64,000 nucleotides of DNA. Origin: Lysinibacillus cavernae. Lineage in GTDB: Bacteria; Bacillota; Bacilli; Bacillales_A; Planococcaceae. The notes beneath the pieces are model-generated. The model was not told the DNA's origin. It saw nothing but the letters and a program-made list of their open reading frames with translations, and searched no databases. The stretch is from NCBI RefSeq assembly GCF_009724685.1, contig NZ_WMEF01000001.1, positions 372,001 through 436,000 on the forward strand. Direction: 5' to 3'. This document shows, in pieces, positions 36,818 to 48,068 of the stretch (positions within the stretch are counted from its first letter, which is position 1; every line of letters begins with the position of its first letter). The translations under genes were made by a program, and so were the position numbers.

Positions 36818-39800
36818 TTGGAACAGCAACAAGAGGCAAGAATGAGACTTCGCATGCTCTTGCAGCAACTAGAATTAACAGATGATGTGTACATGTCATT
36901 TTTTGAGGAAGGTGAATTATCACGCCTGACGGTCCATAAAAAGGATAGACTTTGGCATTTCACCATTAAATTAAAAGATATACTGCCGTTTCCGTTATAC
37001 CAGCTTTTCCGTACGCATTTAAAGGAGAAATTCTCAGCAATCGCTCAAATTAATACAACATTTGAAACCCTAGAAAAAAGCGTGACAGAGGAACTTGTGC
37101 AAGCTTATTGGTTAAGTGTTGTGGAACAAATTGATGAGATGGCGCCAACGTTAAAAAATTGTCTTATTTCCCAAATGCCAATATGGAATGGACAAAAAAT
37201 GACATTATCCTGCATGCAGGAAATGGAATTTATGATGCTGAAAACAAAGTATGCAGATAAACTGGCAGAAAGCTATGGTCAATTTGGTTTCCCTCATATG
37301 GTGATAGACTTTGTGTTACAAGAAGAGACAGAAGAAATGATTGCGGCACAGGAAGCATTTATAGAGCAGAAACGTATGGAAGAAGTGGCTTTAGCACAGC
37401 AAGCGGTGCAGGATTTCCAAAAACGTGAGAAAGAGAAGAAGGATAATCCAGCACTAGCGAACCTAGGTGATCGTCCATTCCAGCTTGGCATGCACATTAA
37501 AGACGATGAAATAATGGAAATTAAACGTATTGTCGAAGAAGAACGCCGTGTCATTATTGAAGGATTTGTCTTTGATACAGAAATTAAAGAGCTAAAAAGT
37601 GGACGCTCTTTATTACAAATCAAAATTACAGACTATACGGATTCCATCATTGTTAAAATGTTCTCTCGTGATAATGATGATGCAGAATTGATGCAACATC
37701 TGAAAAAAGGCATGTGGGTAAAAGTTAGAGGCTCTGTACAAACAGATACGTTCATCCGTGATTTAATCGTCATGGCTAATGATATTAATGAAATTAAAAA
37801 AGGCACAAGACAGGATTTAGCACCAGAGGGTGAAAAGCGTGTTGAATTACATTTGCACACACCAATGAGTCAAATGGACGCCGTTACACCTGTAGAGCGG
37901 CTTGTTGCACAGGCTGCAAAGTGGGGTCATCCAGCAATAGCAATTACGGATCATGCGGTTGCGCAATCCTTCCCTGAAGCATATGCAGCAGGGAAAAAAC
38001 ATGGCATCAAAGTAATTTATGGTCTAGAGGCTAATTTAGTCGATGACGGGGTACCGATTGCCTATGCGCCAGAGCATCGTTTATTAGCAGATGTAACGTA
38101 TGTTGTCTTTGACGTGGAAACAACGGGGTTATCTACGGCTTACGATACAATTATTGAGCTGGCTGCAGTAAAAATTAAAGACGGAAATGTGATCGATAAA
38201 TACGAAAGCTTTGCAAACCCACATCACCCACTTTCAGCAACTACCATTGAACTGACGGGTATTACAGATGATATGGTGCGAAATGCACCAGAAGTAGAGC
38301 AAGTGATTAAAGAATTTCATACCTTTATCGGTGATGCGATTGTTGTCGCCCATAACGCATCATTTGATATAGGATTCCTTTATACCGGCTATAAAAAGTT
38401 TGGCCTTGAGGGAACGATTCATCCAGTAATCGATACATTAGAGCTTGCCAGATTGCTTTATCCGACGATGAAAAACCATCGTTTGAATACACTTTGTAAA
38501 AAATTCAATATTGAATTAACACAACATCACCGAGCGATTTACGATACTGAAGCGACAGGCTATCTACTTTTACAACTTTTAAAAGATGCAGATGAATTAG
38601 CCATCAAATACCATGATGATTTTAATAAGCATATAGGTGGTGGTGACGCCTATAAAAAGGGTCGCCCAATGCATTGTACAATTTTAGCAGTCGATAACGC
38701 TGGTTTAAAGAACCTATTTAAAATCGTCTCACATTCCCATACGAAAACATTCTATCGTGTGCCTCGTGTTACACGGGCTGTACTTGAGCAATATAGAGAA
38801 GGCTTATTAGTAGGTTCAGGTTGTAGTAATGGTGAATTATTTGAAACGATGATGAATAAGTCACCTGAGGAAGCAGAGCAAGTCGCTCGATTTTATGATT
38901 ATATTGAGGTACAGCCGAAAGCTGTATATGCACCACTAATTGAACGCAATGTAGTGCGTGATGAATGGACATTAGAGGATATTATCCGAAAACTTGTTAA
39001 GCTTGGAAAGAAGGTAGATAAACCTGTTGTTGCAACTGGCAATGTCCATTATTTAGATCCGACAGATGGCATGTTTAGGCAAATTCTCATTGGCTCACAA
39101 GGTGGGGCTAATATTTTAAATAGATCTAAGCTACCTGAGGTTCATTTTAGAACAACAGATGAAATGCTGAAGGAATTTGATTTTTTAGGACCCGATCTTG
39201 CAAAAGAAGTCGTTGTGACGAATGCTCAAAAAGTTGCAGCGAGTATTGGCGATGTAAAACCGATTAAGGATGACCTCTATACACCAAAAATTGAAGGCTC
39301 AGATGATGAAGTAACCAATTTAACCTATGAAATGGCCCATCGGATTTACGGTGAGGAGTTACCTGAAATCGTGAAAGCCCGAATTGAAAAAGAGTTAAAA
39401 TCAATTTTGGGACATGGCTTTGGCGTAATTTACTTAATTTCTGCCAAGCTGGTGAAAAAATCGTTAGCAGATGGCTATTTAGTAGGTTCCCGTGGTTCTG
39501 TTGGTTCCTCGTTAGTCGCAACCTTTATGGAAATTACAGAGGTTAATCCATTGCCTCCTCATTATATTTGCCCTAATTGTAAGCATTCCGAGTTTTTTGA
39601 CGATGGTTCGGTTAGCTCAGGCTATGATTTGCCAAATAAAGACTGTACGGAATGTGGAACACCCTATAAAAAAGATGGACAAGATATACCATTCGAAACC
39701 TTCCTTGGCTTTAAAGGTGATAAGGTACCCGATATCGATCTAAACTTTTCAGGTGAATATCAACCACAAGCTCATAACTATACGAAGGTACTATTTGGAG

Positions 39801-41149
39801 AGGACTATGTTTTTCGTGCTGGAACAATTGGTACAGTTGCTGAGAAAACAGCCTATGGTTATGTAAAGGGTTATGCGAATGACCATAATTTACATTTCAG
39901 AGGGGCAGAGGTCGATCGTTTAGTTCAAGGCTGTACAGGAGTAAAACGTACGACAGGGCAGCACCCTGGGGGAATTATCGTTGTACCAGATTATATGGAT
40001 ATTTATGATTTCTCGCCAGTGCAATTCCCTGCGGATGCGCAAGATTCAGAATGGCGCACAACACATTTTGACTTTCACTCGATTCATGACAATATTTTAA
40101 AGCTCGATATACTTGGACACGATGATCCAACGGTTATTAGGATGTTACAGGATTTATCAGGAATAGATCCAAAAACAATCCCAACTGATGATCCTGTTGT
40201 AATGAAAATTTTTAGTTCTCCAGAAACTTTAGGGGTTACAGAAAAACAGATTGGTTGTAAGACTGGAACATTAGGTATTCCAGAATTCGGTACTCGTTTT
40301 GTGCGTCAAATGCTAGAGGATACAAAGCCTTCTACATTCTCGGAGCTTGTACAAATTTCTGGACTTTCACATGGAACAGATGTATGGCTTGGTAACGCAC
40401 AGGAATTAATTCAAAACGGTACATGTGTGCTGAAAGAAGTAATTGGTTGTCGTGATGATATTATGGTGTATTTAATTTACCAAGGTCTGGAACCATCACT
40501 GGCATTTAAAATCATGGAGTCTGTGCGAAAAGGGAAAGGCTTATCAGAAGAATTTGAAGCAGAGATGCTGGCCAATAAAGTACCTGGCTGGTATATCGAA
40601 TCATGTAAGAAAATAAAATACATGTTCCCGAAAGCCCATGCGGCAGCATACGTATTAATGGCTGTACGTATTGCTTGGTTTAAGGTACACTTCCCAATCC
40701 TGTATTATGCAGCGTATTTTACAGTTCGTGCAGATGACTTTGATTTAATTGCTATGGTACAAGGCTCGCAAATGTTACGAGCACGCATAGATGAAATCAA
40801 CATGAAAGGCTTAGATGCATCCACAAAAGAGAAGAACTTATTAACAGTGCTGGAGCTCGCACTTGAAATGTGTGAACGAGGCATGAGTTTCCAAAAAGTT
40901 GACTTATACCGTTCTCAAGCAAGTGAATTTGTCATTGATGGCAATACACTAATTCCTCCTTTCGATGCGATCCCAGGGCTTGGTACCAATGTTGCCAAAA
41001 CAATTGTAGCTGCCCGTGAAGAGGGTGAATTTTTATCCAAGGAAGATTTACAGCAACGTGGACGTGTATCAAAAACACTTATTGAATACATGGACCAACT
41101 TGGTTGTTTAGAAGGCATGCCTGATGCCAACCAGTTATCACTTTTTTAG
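36818..41149 (+). CDS. polC: DNA polymerase III alpha subunit, PolC type
   Basis: The replicative polymerase of low-GC Gram-positives with built-in proofreading. Order of domains: N-terminal region and OB fold (about 230-330); PHP part beginning [15 protein letters not shown]; DnaQ-like exonuclease with FDVETTGLS and [12 protein letters not shown]; the rest of PHP; a zinc finger [10 protein letters not shown] with CTECGTPYK; and the polymerase core with [13 protein letters not shown]. The helix-hairpin-helix and tail end QLSLF, a beta-clamp-binding motif. 1443 residues, typical. The start is TTG 36818, with TAGGTG upstream. Confidence 0.98.
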   Translation: MEQQQEARMRLRMLLQQLELTDDVYMSFFEEGELSRLTVHKKDRLWHFTIKLKDILPFPLYQLFRTHLKEKFSAIAQINTTFETLEKSVTEELVQAYWLSVVEQIDEMAPTLKNCLISQMPIWNGQKMTLSCMQEMEFMMLKTKYADKLAESYGQFGFPHMVIDFVLQEETEEMIAAQEAFIEQKRMEEVALAQQAVQDFQKREKEKKDNPALANLGDRPFQLGMHIKDDEIMEIKRIVEEERRVIIEGFVFDTEIKELKSGRSLLQIKITDYTDSIIVKMFSRDNDDAELMQHLKKGMWVKVRGSVQTDTFIRDLIVMANDINEIKKGTRQDLAPEGEKRVELHLHTPMSQMDAVTPVERLVAQAAKWGHPAIAITDHAVAQSFPEAYAAGKKHGIKVIYGLEANLVDDGVPIAYAPEHRLLADVTYVVFDVETTGLSTAYDTIIELAAVKIKDGNVIDKYESFANPHHPLSATTIELTGITDDMVRNAPEVEQVIKEFHTFIGDAIVVAHNASFDIGFLYTGYKKFGLEGTIHPVIDTLELARLLYPTMKNHRLNTLCKKFNIELTQHHRAIYDTEATGYLLLQLLKDADELAIKYHDDFNKHIGGGDAYKKGRPMHCTILAVDNAGLKNLFKIVSHSHTKTFYRVPRVTRAVLEQYREGLLVGSGCSNGELFETMMNKSPEEAEQVARFYDYIEVQPKAVYAPLIERNVVRDEWTLEDIIRKLVKLGKKVDKPVVATGNVHYLDPTDGMFRQILIGSQGGANILNRSKLPEVHFRTTDEMLKEFDFLGPDLAKEVVVTNAQKVAASIGDVKPIKDDLYTPKIEGSDDEVTNLTYEMAHRIYGEELPEIVKARIEKELKSILGHGFGVIYLISAKLVKKSLADGYLVGSRGSVGSSLVATFMEITEVNPLPPHYICPNCKHSEFFDDGSVSSGYDLPNKDCTECGTPYKKDGQDIPFETFLGFKGDKVPDIDLNFSGEYQPQAHNYTKVLFGEDYVFRAGTIGTVAEKTAYGYVKGYANDHNLHFRGAEVDRLVQGCTGVKRTTGQHPGGIIVVPDYMDIYDFSPVQFPADAQDSEWRTTHFDFHSIHDNILKLDILGHDDPTVIRMLQDLSGIDPKTIPTDDPVVMKIFSSPETLGVTEKQIGCKTGTLGIPEFGTRFVRQMLEDTKPSTFSELVQISGLSHGTDVWLGNAQELIQNGTCVLKEVIGCRDDIMVYLIYQGLEPSLAFKIMESVRKGKGLSEEFEAEMLANKVPGWYIESCKKIKYMFPKAHAAAYVLMAVRIAWFKVHFPILYYAAYFTVRADDFDLIAMVQGSQMLRARIDEINMKGLDASTKEKNLLTVLELALEMCERGMSFQKVDLYRSQASEFVIDGNTLIPPFDAIPGLGTNVAKTIVAAREEGEFLSKEDLQQRGRVSKTLIEYMDQLGCLEGMPDANQLSLF

Positions 41150-41290
41150 TGTAAGACCTGTTTTCTATGGATAGGCCACAGTGTATTTCAAATTTCTGAC
41201 ACAATATGGTTGTCTATAATGAAGGAAATTTGCATTGTACCGAGAACTGTGCTATTCTTATGGTAATAATTTGTTGATATTTTTCCAGCA

Positions 41291-41320
41291 AAAGAGTGGG
41301 GCATTCCCGCTCTTTTCTGT
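41291..41320 (+). terminator. Terminator after polC
   Basis: AAAGAGTGGG (41291-41300) pairs with CCCGCTCTTT (41306-41315), one wobble and a 5-base loop, followed by a short T-rich tail (TCTGTTG). Confidence 0.7.
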
Positions 41321-41370
41321 TGTTATACCGTAGCAAAACAAATTTTGACTAACAGCAGGTAAGACCGTAA

Positions 41371-41408
41371 AATTTCACCAAAGCAACTGGTGGAATTTCT
41401 GTTTTATT
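41371..41408 (+). terminator. Leader hairpin before rimP-nusA
   Basis: AATTTCACCA (41371-41380) pairs with TGGTGGAATT (41388-41397), one wobble, loop AAGCAAC, followed by TCTGTTTTATT. It looks like an intrinsic terminator or attenuator 80-120 bases upstream of rimP. Confidence 0.55.
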
Positions 41409-41489
41409 ATGGTTCATTGCAGTGTTAATTGTTAACTTAAAGTAATGAACAATTCATACGCTAGAATTTGGTAGATACAGGAGGAAACA

Positions 41490-41966
41490 ATGAGCAAAGT
41501 ACCATCTTTAATTGAAGAGCTCGCTAAACCAATTGTGGATGAGTTAAATCTAGAACTAGTGGATATTGAGTTCGTAAAAGAAGGACGTAACTGGTTTTTA
41601 CGTGTCTATGTTGATACGCCTGAGGGTGACATTGACATTGATCAATGTGCTCTAGTTAGTGAACGACTAAGTTTGCTATTGGATGAAAAGGACCCAATTA
41701 CACAAAACTATTATTTAGAAGTTTCTTCACCTGGAGCGGAGCGTCCATTAAAAAAAGATACTGATTTTGAAAAAGTAGTTGGCAAATTTATTTATGTAAA
41801 AACCTATAAGCCCATCAAGGACATGAAGGAATTCCTAGGCTACTTAACATCATACGATGAACATACACTAGTGATGGAAGTGCGTATTAAAACACGTAAA
41901 ATTACAGTAACAATTGAACAAGAAAAAATCGCATTGGCACGCCTTGCCATCGATTTTTCAGCATAA
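41490..41966 (+). CDS. rimP: Ribosome maturation factor RimP
   Basis: A 30S assembly factor that acts before S12 incorporation. 158 residues with LELVDIEFVKEGRNWFLRVY and PITQNYYLEVSSPGAERPLK, the standard family motifs, and a C-terminal SH3-like domain. AGGAGG precedes the ATG. First gene of the nusA-infB operon. Confidence 0.96.
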   Translation: MSKVPSLIEELAKPIVDELNLELVDIEFVKEGRNWFLRVYVDTPEGDIDIDQCALVSERLSLLLDEKDPITQNYYLEVSSPGAERPLKKDTDFEKVVGKFIYVKTYKPIKDMKEFLGYLTSYDEHTLVMEVRIKTRKITVTIEQEKIALARLAIDFSA

Positions 41967-41991
41967 TGCATATTTAGGAGTGAAAACAAAA

Positions 41992-43131
41992 ATGAGTAGT
42001 GATTTGTTAGATGCGCTGAATGCGCTAGAAGAACAAAAAGGAATTTCAAGAGATGTGTTAATTGAAGCTATTGAAGCGGCATTAGTCACAGCTTACAAAC
42101 GCAACTTTAACCAAGCACAAAATGTTCGAGTGGACTTAAATTTAGATAAGGGCTCTATTCGCGTATTTTCACGTAAAGATGTTGTGGAAGAGGTAGAAGA
42201 TGATCGTTTGCAAATTTCTTTAGAAGATGCAAAAGCCATTAATCCTGCTTATCAATTAGAGGATATCGTTGAACAAGAAGTAACACCACGCAACTTTGGA
42301 CGTATTGCTGCACAAACAGCAAAACAAGTTGTGACACAACGTGTACGTGAAGCAGAGCGAGGCTTAATCTACGAGCAATATGTTGATCGTGAAGATGATA
42401 TCGTAACGGGTGTTGTTGAACGTTTAGATGCCCGAAATATCTATGTTGGTTTAGGTAAAGTAGAGGCTGCATTGCCAATCAATGAACAAATCCAAGGTGA
42501 ATCATACCATCCTCATGATCGAATCAAAGTGTATATTACAAAAGTTGAACGTACGACACGTGGACCTCAAGTGATTGTATCTCGTACACATCCTGGTTTA
42601 TTACGCCGATTATTTGAGATGGAAGTACCTGAAATTTATGAGGGTATTGTAGAAATTAAATCAATTGCACGTGAAGCAGGAGACCGCTCTAAAATTTCTG
42701 TCTATGCACATAATGAAGAAGTTGATCCAGTGGGTTCATGTGTTGGAGCAAAGGGCGCTCGTGTACAAACGATTGTCAATGAACTAAATGGTGAAAAAAT
42801 TGATATCGTAGAATGGTCTGAAGATCCAGTTGTATTTGTAGCCAATGCATTAAGCCCATCGAAAGTATTAGATGTTCAAGTGAACGAAGAAGAGAAATCG
42901 ACTACGGTTGTCGTGCCAGACTATCAATTATCGCTTGCAATTGGTAAACGTGGGCAAAATGCACGTTTAGCTGCGAAGCTTACTGGTTGGAAAATTGATA
43001 TAAAGAGTGAGACAGATGCTCGTGAATTAGGTATTTATCCTTCTGCTACAAGCACCTTCATTCCTGCTGACGATGAAGAAAGTGATTTTGATGACGTGGC
43101 AGTTGACTTATATCAAGACGACGAAGAATAA
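41992..43131 (+). CDS. nusA: Transcription termination/antitermination factor NusA
   Basis: NusA binds RNA polymerase and nascent RNA and stimulates pausing and intrinsic termination. It starts [20 protein letters not shown] at ATG 41992, with TTAGGAGTG upstream; a longer reading from 41914 lies inside rimP and is rejected. Domains are: N-terminal polymerase-binding; S1 (about 135-200); and KH1/KH2, with the motifs [18 protein letters not shown] and [20 protein letters not shown]. 379 residues, without the extra acidic C-terminal repeats of E. coli. Confidence 0.97.
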   Translation: MSSDLLDALNALEEQKGISRDVLIEAIEAALVTAYKRNFNQAQNVRVDLNLDKGSIRVFSRKDVVEEVEDDRLQISLEDAKAINPAYQLEDIVEQEVTPRNFGRIAAQTAKQVVTQRVREAERGLIYEQYVDREDDIVTGVVERLDARNIYVGLGKVEAALPINEQIQGESYHPHDRIKVYITKVERTTRGPQVIVSRTHPGLLRRLFEMEVPEIYEGIVEIKSIAREAGDRSKISVYAHNEEVDPVGSCVGAKGARVQTIVNELNGEKIDIVEWSEDPVVFVANALSPSKVLDVQVNEEEKSTTVVVPDYQLSLAIGKRGQNARLAAKLTGWKIDIKSETDARELGIYPSATSTFIPADDEESDFDDVAVDLYQDDEE

Positions 43132-43142
43132 GTAAGAAAGCC

Positions 43143-43230
43143 CGTGTGACAAGTTAGCTGACAGTATTCAGTGGGCCCCCTACGCCGACTGAATACTGTC
43201 AGAGCGTCAAGTAGAGCATGACTTGTCCAC
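43143..43230. repeat. Long nested inverted repeat between nusA and ylxR
   Basis: CTGACAGTATTCAGT (43158-43172) is perfectly complementary to ACTGAATACTGTCAG (43188-43202), 15 pairs, around the loop GGGCCCCCTACGCCG. An outer pair, GACAAGT (43148-43154) with ACTTGTC (43221-43227), encloses it. There is no T-run, so it is not a standard terminator, and it sits inside a conserved operon. Confidence 0.75.
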
Positions 43231-43267
43231 CTCTTACGACAAGCTTCAGAGAGGAATGGTGATTCTT

Positions 43268-43546
43268 ATGGCTGTAAACAAAAAAGTACCTCTTCGTAAA
43301 TGTGTAGCAACTGGAGAAATGCTACCAAAGAAAGAGCTGATACGTGTTGTTCGTTCGAAAGAGGGCGAAGTAAGTGTAGATGTCTCCGGAAAAAAACCTG
43401 GGCGTGGTGCATATGTCTCTAAATCAGAGAAGGCAGTTGACATCGCGCGTAAGAAAAATGTATTAGGGCACCAACTTGATGTGAAAATTCCTGAAGAAAT
43501 ATACGAGGAACTTCTTTTGCTTATTCGTAGGGAGTCAATTTTATGA
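43268..43546 (+). CDS. rnpM: RNase P modulator RnpM (YlxR)
   Basis: A small basic RNA-binding protein (DUF448/YlxR) encoded between nusA and infB; in B. subtilis it is reported to bind RNase P RNA. It has 92 residues from ATG 43268 (AGAGAGG...GGTG upstream), with motifs KVPLRKCVATGEMLPKKELI, RVVRSKEG and GRGAYVSKSEKAV. The frame is open upstream to 43223, but those codons are partly in the hairpin flank and unlike the family. Confidence 0.93.
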   Translation: MAVNKKVPLRKCVATGEMLPKKELIRVVRSKEGEVSVDVSGKKPGRGAYVSKSEKAVDIARKKNVLGHQLDVKIPEEIYEELLLLIRRESIL

Positions 43547-43851
43547 TGAATCAAGCAATATTTAATTTGCTTGGGATCGCGGCAAGAGCACGTAAAGTGA
43601 TTTCAGGAGAAGAGTTAGTTGTAAAGGAAGTCCGCAATGGCAATGCTAAGATAGTACTGCTTGCAAACGATGCTTCTAAAAACTCTAGTAAAAAAATTCA
43701 AGATAAGTGCACGTATTACAACGTTGAGTATCATGTAATTGGAGATCGATATGATCTAGGACATGCTACAGGTAAGGAGGCCCGAGTGGCTTTAGCTATT
43801 ACCGATAAAGGTTTTGCAAGTAAATTGTCTAGTCTACTCAACGAAAACTAA
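43543..43851 (+). CDS. ylxQ: YlxQ, L7Ae-family RNA-binding protein
   Basis: A 102-residue member of the L7Ae/L30e/S12e family, overlapping rnpM by 4 bases. It has the expected [34 protein letters not shown] and a C-terminal [16 protein letters not shown]. Homologues bind kink-turn RNA; the cellular target in Bacilli is not settled. Part of the nusA-infB operon. Confidence 0.92.
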   Translation: MMNQAIFNLLGIAARARKVISGEELVVKEVRNGNAKIVLLANDASKNSSKKIQDKCTYYNVEYHVIGDRYDLGHATGKEARVALAITDKGFASKLSSLLNEN

Positions 43852-43865
43852 TCGGGGGTGAGCAG

Positions 43866-46157
43866 ATGACCAAAATCAGAGTTCATGAATATGCGAAGCA
43901 AGTGAATAAATCGAGTAAAGAGGTTATTGAAGCACTAAGTAAATTAAATGTGAGTGTAACAAACCACATGTCTATGTTGGAAAAAGACATTGTGTCAAAG
44001 TTAAACCAATCATTTAAAGCAACACCTGAGAAAAATGTAGCAAAACAATCAACTCAAAATATGTCCCAAAAACCACAATCGAATAGCCAGCAAAAACCAC
44101 AGCATTCGGTTAAAAAGCAAGAAGGACCAAGGCAGCAGCAATCTGCTACTTCTAAGCCTAAAGCAAGCAATCAGCAACAAGCACAGCAAAACTCAAATTC
44201 GTCTAACGAAAAATCTAAGAATACAAAAGGTAATCAAAATAGAAATATGACACAAAATAATAATAATAACAATAATAATAATAATCGTCGAGGTGGCGGT
44301 GGTTACAACCAACGTCCAAAACCAGGAATTCATGGAGGCAAACGTCGCCATCCAAAAACGCATCAACCGTCTATACCAGTAAAACAAAAGGAACTGCCAG
44401 AAAAAATTACTTTTGTTGAATCGTTATCAGTAGCGGAATTAGCAAAAAAATTACACCGTGAGCCATCTGAAATCATTAAGAAATTATTTATGCTTGGGGT
44501 AATGGCAACAATTAACCAAGAATTAGATAAGGATGCAATTGAATTAATCTGCGCAGACTACGGTGTAGAAGTGGAAGAAGAAATTCGTGTAGATATTACG
44601 GATTTAGAAACACACTTCGAGCAAACAGAAGAAGTTAACGAAGCAGAATTATCAGAACGTCCACCAGTTGTAACAATCATGGGTCACGTTGACCATGGTA
44701 AAACAACATTATTAGATTCTATTCGCAATACTAAAGTGACTGCAGGAGAAGCTGGTGGTATTACACAACATATTGGTGCATACCAAGTAACAGAAGGCGA
44801 CAAGAAAATTACTTTCCTTGATACACCAGGACACGCTGCTTTCACAACAATGCGAGCACGCGGAGCAAAAGTAACGGACTTAACAATTTTAGTAGTTGCT
44901 GCTGATGATGGTGTCATGCCGCAAACAGTAGAAGCGATTAATCACGCTAAAGCAGCTGAAGTACCAATTATTGTAGCTGTGAATAAAATGGATAAACCAT
45001 CAGCAAATCCTGATCGTGTGATGCAAGAATTAACAGAGCATGGCTTAGTTCCTGAAGCATGGGGCGGCGAAACAATTTTCGTACCGATTTCTGCATTGAA
45101 AGGTGAAGGCATTGATACATTGCTAGAAATGATTTTACTTGTAGCTGAGGTTGGAGAGCTTAAAGCAAACCCAGATCGTTTAGCACTTGGTACAGTTATT
45201 GAAGCACAGCTTGATAAAGGACGTGGCTCTGTTGCTACGCTGTTAGTGCAAGATGGAACATTAAAAGTAGGAGATCCAATTGTTGTAGGTCATACGTATG
45301 GTCGTGTACGTGCGATGGTGAATGACAAAGGTCGTCGCGTGAAAGAAGCTGGCCCATCAACACCAGTAGAAATTACAGGTTTAAATGATGTACCTCAAGC
45401 TGGTGACCGCTTCGTAGTCTTTGAAGACGAGAAAACAGCACGCCAAGTTGGAGAAACTCGTGCGATGTCAGCAATCCAAGCACAGCGTTCAGAAAAACAA
45501 CGTGTTACGCTGGATAACTTATTTGAACAAATGAGTCAAGGCGAAATGAAAGAGCTTAACTTAATTGTTAAAGCTGACGTTCAAGGTACGGTTGAAGCAA
45601 TGGCTGCCTCATTAATGAAAATTGATGTAGAAGGCGTAAATGTGAAAATTATTCACACAGGTGCTGGCGCTATTACAGAATCTGATATTTCTCTTGCAGC
45701 AGCTTCTAATGCAATTGTTATTGGATTTAACGTACGTCCAGATGTTAATGCAAAACGTGCAGCAGAAGAAGAGGGTGTAGATATTCGTTTACACCGCATT
45801 ATCTATAAAGTAATTGAAGAAATTGAACAAGCAATGAAAGGTATGCTTGATCCTGAGTTTGTAGAAAAAATCATTGGTCAAGCAGAAGTTCGCCAAACAA
45901 TTAAAGTATCAAAAGTTGGTACAATTGCTGGTTCATATATAACTGATGGAAAAGTAACGCGTGATTCAGGTGTACGTGTAATCCGTGATAACGTAGTTAT
46001 TTTTGAAGGTGAGTTAGATACGCTTAAACGCTTCAAAGATGAAGTAAAAGAAGTGGCAAAAGGATACGAATGTGGTATTACGATTACAAACTTCAACGAT
46101 ATTAAAGAAGGCGATATTATCGAAGCCTATATTATGGAAGAAGTTAAACGCGTCTAA
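43866..46157 (+). CDS. infB: Translation initiation factor IF-2
   Basis: The GTPase that brings fMet-tRNA to the 30S subunit and promotes subunit joining. N-terminal IF2_N domain (1-50), then a long Gln/Asn/Ser-rich linker (about 55-165) with a run of ten Asn, a second IF2_N element, and the G domain with [30 protein letters not shown] and NKMDKP. It ends with domains II to IV. 763 residues. The Asn run is encoded by an AAT/AAC microsatellite (about 44257-44286). Confidence 0.98.
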   Translation: MTKIRVHEYAKQVNKSSKEVIEALSKLNVSVTNHMSMLEKDIVSKLNQSFKATPEKNVAKQSTQNMSQKPQSNSQQKPQHSVKKQEGPRQQQSATSKPKASNQQQAQQNSNSSNEKSKNTKGNQNRNMTQNNNNNNNNNNRRGGGGYNQRPKPGIHGGKRRHPKTHQPSIPVKQKELPEKITFVESLSVAELAKKLHREPSEIIKKLFMLGVMATINQELDKDAIELICADYGVEVEEEIRVDITDLETHFEQTEEVNEAELSERPPVVTIMGHVDHGKTTLLDSIRNTKVTAGEAGGITQHIGAYQVTEGDKKITFLDTPGHAAFTTMRARGAKVTDLTILVVAADDGVMPQTVEAINHAKAAEVPIIVAVNKMDKPSANPDRVMQELTEHGLVPEAWGGETIFVPISALKGEGIDTLLEMILLVAEVGELKANPDRLALGTVIEAQLDKGRGSVATLLVQDGTLKVGDPIVVGHTYGRVRAMVNDKGRRVKEAGPSTPVEITGLNDVPQAGDRFVVFEDEKTARQVGETRAMSAIQAQRSEKQRVTLDNLFEQMSQGEMKELNLIVKADVQGTVEAMAASLMKIDVEGVNVKIIHTGAGAITESDISLAAASNAIVIGFNVRPDVNAKRAAEEEGVDIRLHRIIYKVIEEIEQAMKGMLDPEFVEKIIGQAEVRQTIKVSKVGTIAGSYITDGKVTRDSGVRVIRDNVVIFEGELDTLKRFKDEVKEVAKGYECGITITNFNDIKEGDIIEAYIMEEVKRV
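44257..44286 (+). repeat. AAT/AAC codon repeat in infB linker
   Basis: Ten consecutive Asn codons, mostly AAT with two AAC, in the disordered N-terminal linker of IF-2. This kind of trinucleotide run can change length between strains without breaking the frame. Confidence 0.75.
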
Positions 46158-46435
46158 TGATCGTATATGCAGAGGTTGAATTCATCATTCAAACTGCCCA
46201 TTCGTTAAAGGAAAAACGTGCTGTCTTGCAGCGTATGATCACTCGCACAAAGCAGAAATTTAATGTTTCTATTGCGGAAATTGACCATCAAAATGTATGG
46301 CAGCGTACGAAATTAGCACTTGTGGCTGTTTCTTCATCAAAAGATGCAGCTGAACGTGAAATAAATCACGCGCTCCATTATTTGCAGTCAAATCCATCAT
46401 GGGAACAGCTTGATGTGTGGAAAGATTATTTATAA
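46157..46435 (+). CDS. ylxP: YlxP-like DUF503 protein
   Basis: 92 residues of the DUF503 family, found after infB in Bacilli. It contains AHSLKEKRAVLQRMITRTKQ and FNVSIAEIDHQNVWQRTKLA, the family core, and a C-terminal helix. The stop of infB overlaps the start (TAATG). The family is linked to ribosome assembly by operon context; its molecular role is not known. Confidence 0.9.
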   Translation: MIVYAEVEFIIQTAHSLKEKRAVLQRMITRTKQKFNVSIAEIDHQNVWQRTKLALVAVSSSKDAAEREINHALHYLQSNPSWEQLDVWKDYL

Positions 46436-46501
46436 GCAATAGTAGATAGTTGTGTTGGCTATACAGCAACTATCTGTACATCGAAATAGAGGTGACAAAT
46501 T

Positions 46502-46843
46502 ATGTCTCTACGATCAAACCGTGTTGCTGAGCAAATGAAAAAAGAGCTTGGCGAAATTATTGGCCGTAAAATAAAAGATCCGCGTGTTGGTTTTGTGACT
46601 GTTACAGGTGTTGATGTAACAGGTGATTTACAGCAAGCGACAATTTATATTACATCTTTAGGCAATGAGCGTGAACGTGAAGAAACGCTTAAAGCTTTAG
46701 TAAAAGCTTCTGGCTTCATTCGATCAGAAATCGGATCACGCATTCGTTTACGACGTACACCAGAATTAATCTTCGAATTTGATTCATCGATTGAATATGG
46801 TAACCGTATTGATTCATTGTTAAGAGGTTTACACAAAGAATAA
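46502..46843 (+). CDS. rbfA: Ribosome-binding factor A
   Basis: A 30S maturation factor with a KH-like fold. Motifs are [45 protein letters not shown]-like [10 protein letters not shown] and [14 protein letters not shown]. 113 residues. AGAGGTG precedes the ATG. A hairpin terminator follows within 10 bases of the stop. Confidence 0.97.
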   Translation: MSLRSNRVAEQMKKELGEIIGRKIKDPRVGFVTVTGVDVTGDLQQATIYITSLGNEREREETLKALVKASGFIRSEIGSRIRLRRTPELIFEFDSSIEYGNRIDSLLRGLHKE

Positions 46844-46848
46844 GCTGA

Positions 46849-46892
46849 AAAAAGTCTGCCACATGCATGTTTATGCAGGCAGGCTTTTTATC
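46849..46892 (+). terminator. Terminator after rbfA
   Basis: AAAAAGTCTGCC (46849-46860) pairs with GGCAGGCTTTTT (46878-46889), one wobble. It separates rbfA from truB, which are often one operon. Confidence 0.75.
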
Positions 46893-47144
46893 TTCATTCA
46901 GTAATGACACCCGCCTCTAAAGGTGATGAGTAGCATGTCAGTAGCTTTTTCAAGGTGTCCAAACTCAATGAATGAATGTAAAGCCGCTGGCAGATAAAAG
47001 AACTACACAATACAGGTCAATTGACCGTTGTTACAAGATGTGACAACGGTTCACTAACTTTGTACAAATAACACAATTAAAAATCCGGACATAATTACGC
47101 CAAGACGTAATTGATTAAAGAGAAGGCAATTTGGGAGGAGCAAT
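46893..47144. other. Gap between rbfA and truB with two hairpins
   Basis: About 250 non-coding bases after the rbfA terminator. ACCGTTGT (47024-47031) pairs with ACAACGGT (47043-47050), and AATTACG (47093-47099) pairs with CGTAATT (47106-47112). Neither has a T-run. No confident promoter is visible. A 23-codon frame near 46928 has no proper ribosome-binding site and is not called. Confidence 0.5.
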
Positions 47145-48056
47145 ATGAACGGCATTTTACCGCTTTGGAAGGAAAGAGGCATGACAAGCCATGATTGTGT
47201 CTTTAAATTACGAAAAATTTTACGGACAAAAAAAGTTGGGCATACAGGTACACTTGATCCAGGTGTTGAGGGTGTGCTACCAATTTGTATTGGCCAAGCA
47301 ACTCGAATAGCCGAATATTTAACAGATGCGGGGAAGACCTATGAAGCTATCATTTCGATAGGACGTACAACGACAACGGAGGATGCAGAAGGCGAAACCG
47401 TTGAACAAGATAGTACAATGAAAAAATTTTCCCGTGAGCAGTTGTTAGAGGTTTTAGCTTCGTTAACAGGAGTTATTGAACAAACACCGCCCATGTTTTC
47501 GGCAGTAAAAGTAAATGGTAAGCGTCTCTATGAATATGCCCGAAAAGGCGAAACAGTTGAAAGGCCAACTCGTCAAGTAACGATTTATGCTTTGGAGCTT
47601 CTTGATGATCGTGAGCAATATGAGGGGCAAGAAATTACATTTGCTGTCCGAATCGCTTGTAGTAAAGGGACGTATATTCGTACATTAGCTGTGCAAATTG
47701 GCGATGCCCTGGGCTATCCAGCACATATGAAAGAGCTCGTACGCACAGCCTCAGGCACTTTTACGCGTGATAATTGCTTTACACTAGCACAAGTTGCAGA
47801 GCTGATGGATGCAGAGCAAGTAGCTACCTGTATTTTACCTGTCGAGTATGCATTAGCAGACTATCCATATATTGAGATGACTGCTACTAATGAAAAAGAA
47901 ATTTTCAATGGACAAGTGCTTCCAGCAGATGCATTATTAAAGAGTCATGATAAAATTGTGTTTGGAATCAATGGCAAGGCAGTTGCGGTTTATCAAGCCC
48001 ACCCTACGAAGGATGGTTTGATGAAACCACACAAGATGTTTCCGACGATAGAGTAG
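47145..48056 (+). CDS. truB: tRNA pseudouridine-55 synthase
   Basis: Makes pseudouridine 55 in the T-loop of tRNAs. The catalytic Asp is in VGHTGTLDPGVEGVLPI. MFSAVKVNGKRLYEYARKG and CSKGTYIRTLAVQIGDALGY are further family motifs, and a C-terminal PUA-like part follows. 303 residues. GGGAGGAG precedes the ATG, and ribF follows after 12 bases. Confidence 0.97.
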   Translation: MNGILPLWKERGMTSHDCVFKLRKILRTKKVGHTGTLDPGVEGVLPICIGQATRIAEYLTDAGKTYEAIISIGRTTTTEDAEGETVEQDSTMKKFSREQLLEVLASLTGVIEQTPPMFSAVKVNGKRLYEYARKGETVERPTRQVTIYALELLDDREQYEGQEITFAVRIACSKGTYIRTLAVQIGDALGYPAHMKELVRTASGTFTRDNCFTLAQVAELMDAEQVATCILPVEYALADYPYIEMTATNEKEIFNGQVLPADALLKSHDKIVFGINGKAVAVYQAHPTKDGLMKPHKMFPTIE

Positions 48057-48068
48057 GAGGATTTTTCA

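Larger units (their letters stand above)
41150..41489. other. Regulatory gap between polC and rimP
   Basis: 340 bases without a gene. Contents are a possible promoter (TTGCAT at 41230-41235, 17-base spacer, TATTCT at 41253-41258), the polC terminator hairpin (41291-41315) and a second hairpin (41371-41397) close to the rimP-nusA operon. If the promoter is real, both hairpins lie in its leader and could act as attenuators. Confidence 0.45.

Noticed and set aside
43246-43554. Minus-strand 102-codon frame opposite ylxR
   Set aside because: Mirror of a conserved gene in a conserved operon; low-complexity peptide.
46928-46999. 23-codon ORF between rbfA and truB
   Set aside because: The purine-rich sequence overlaps the start too closely to serve as a ribosome-binding site, and the peptide shows no recognisable features.
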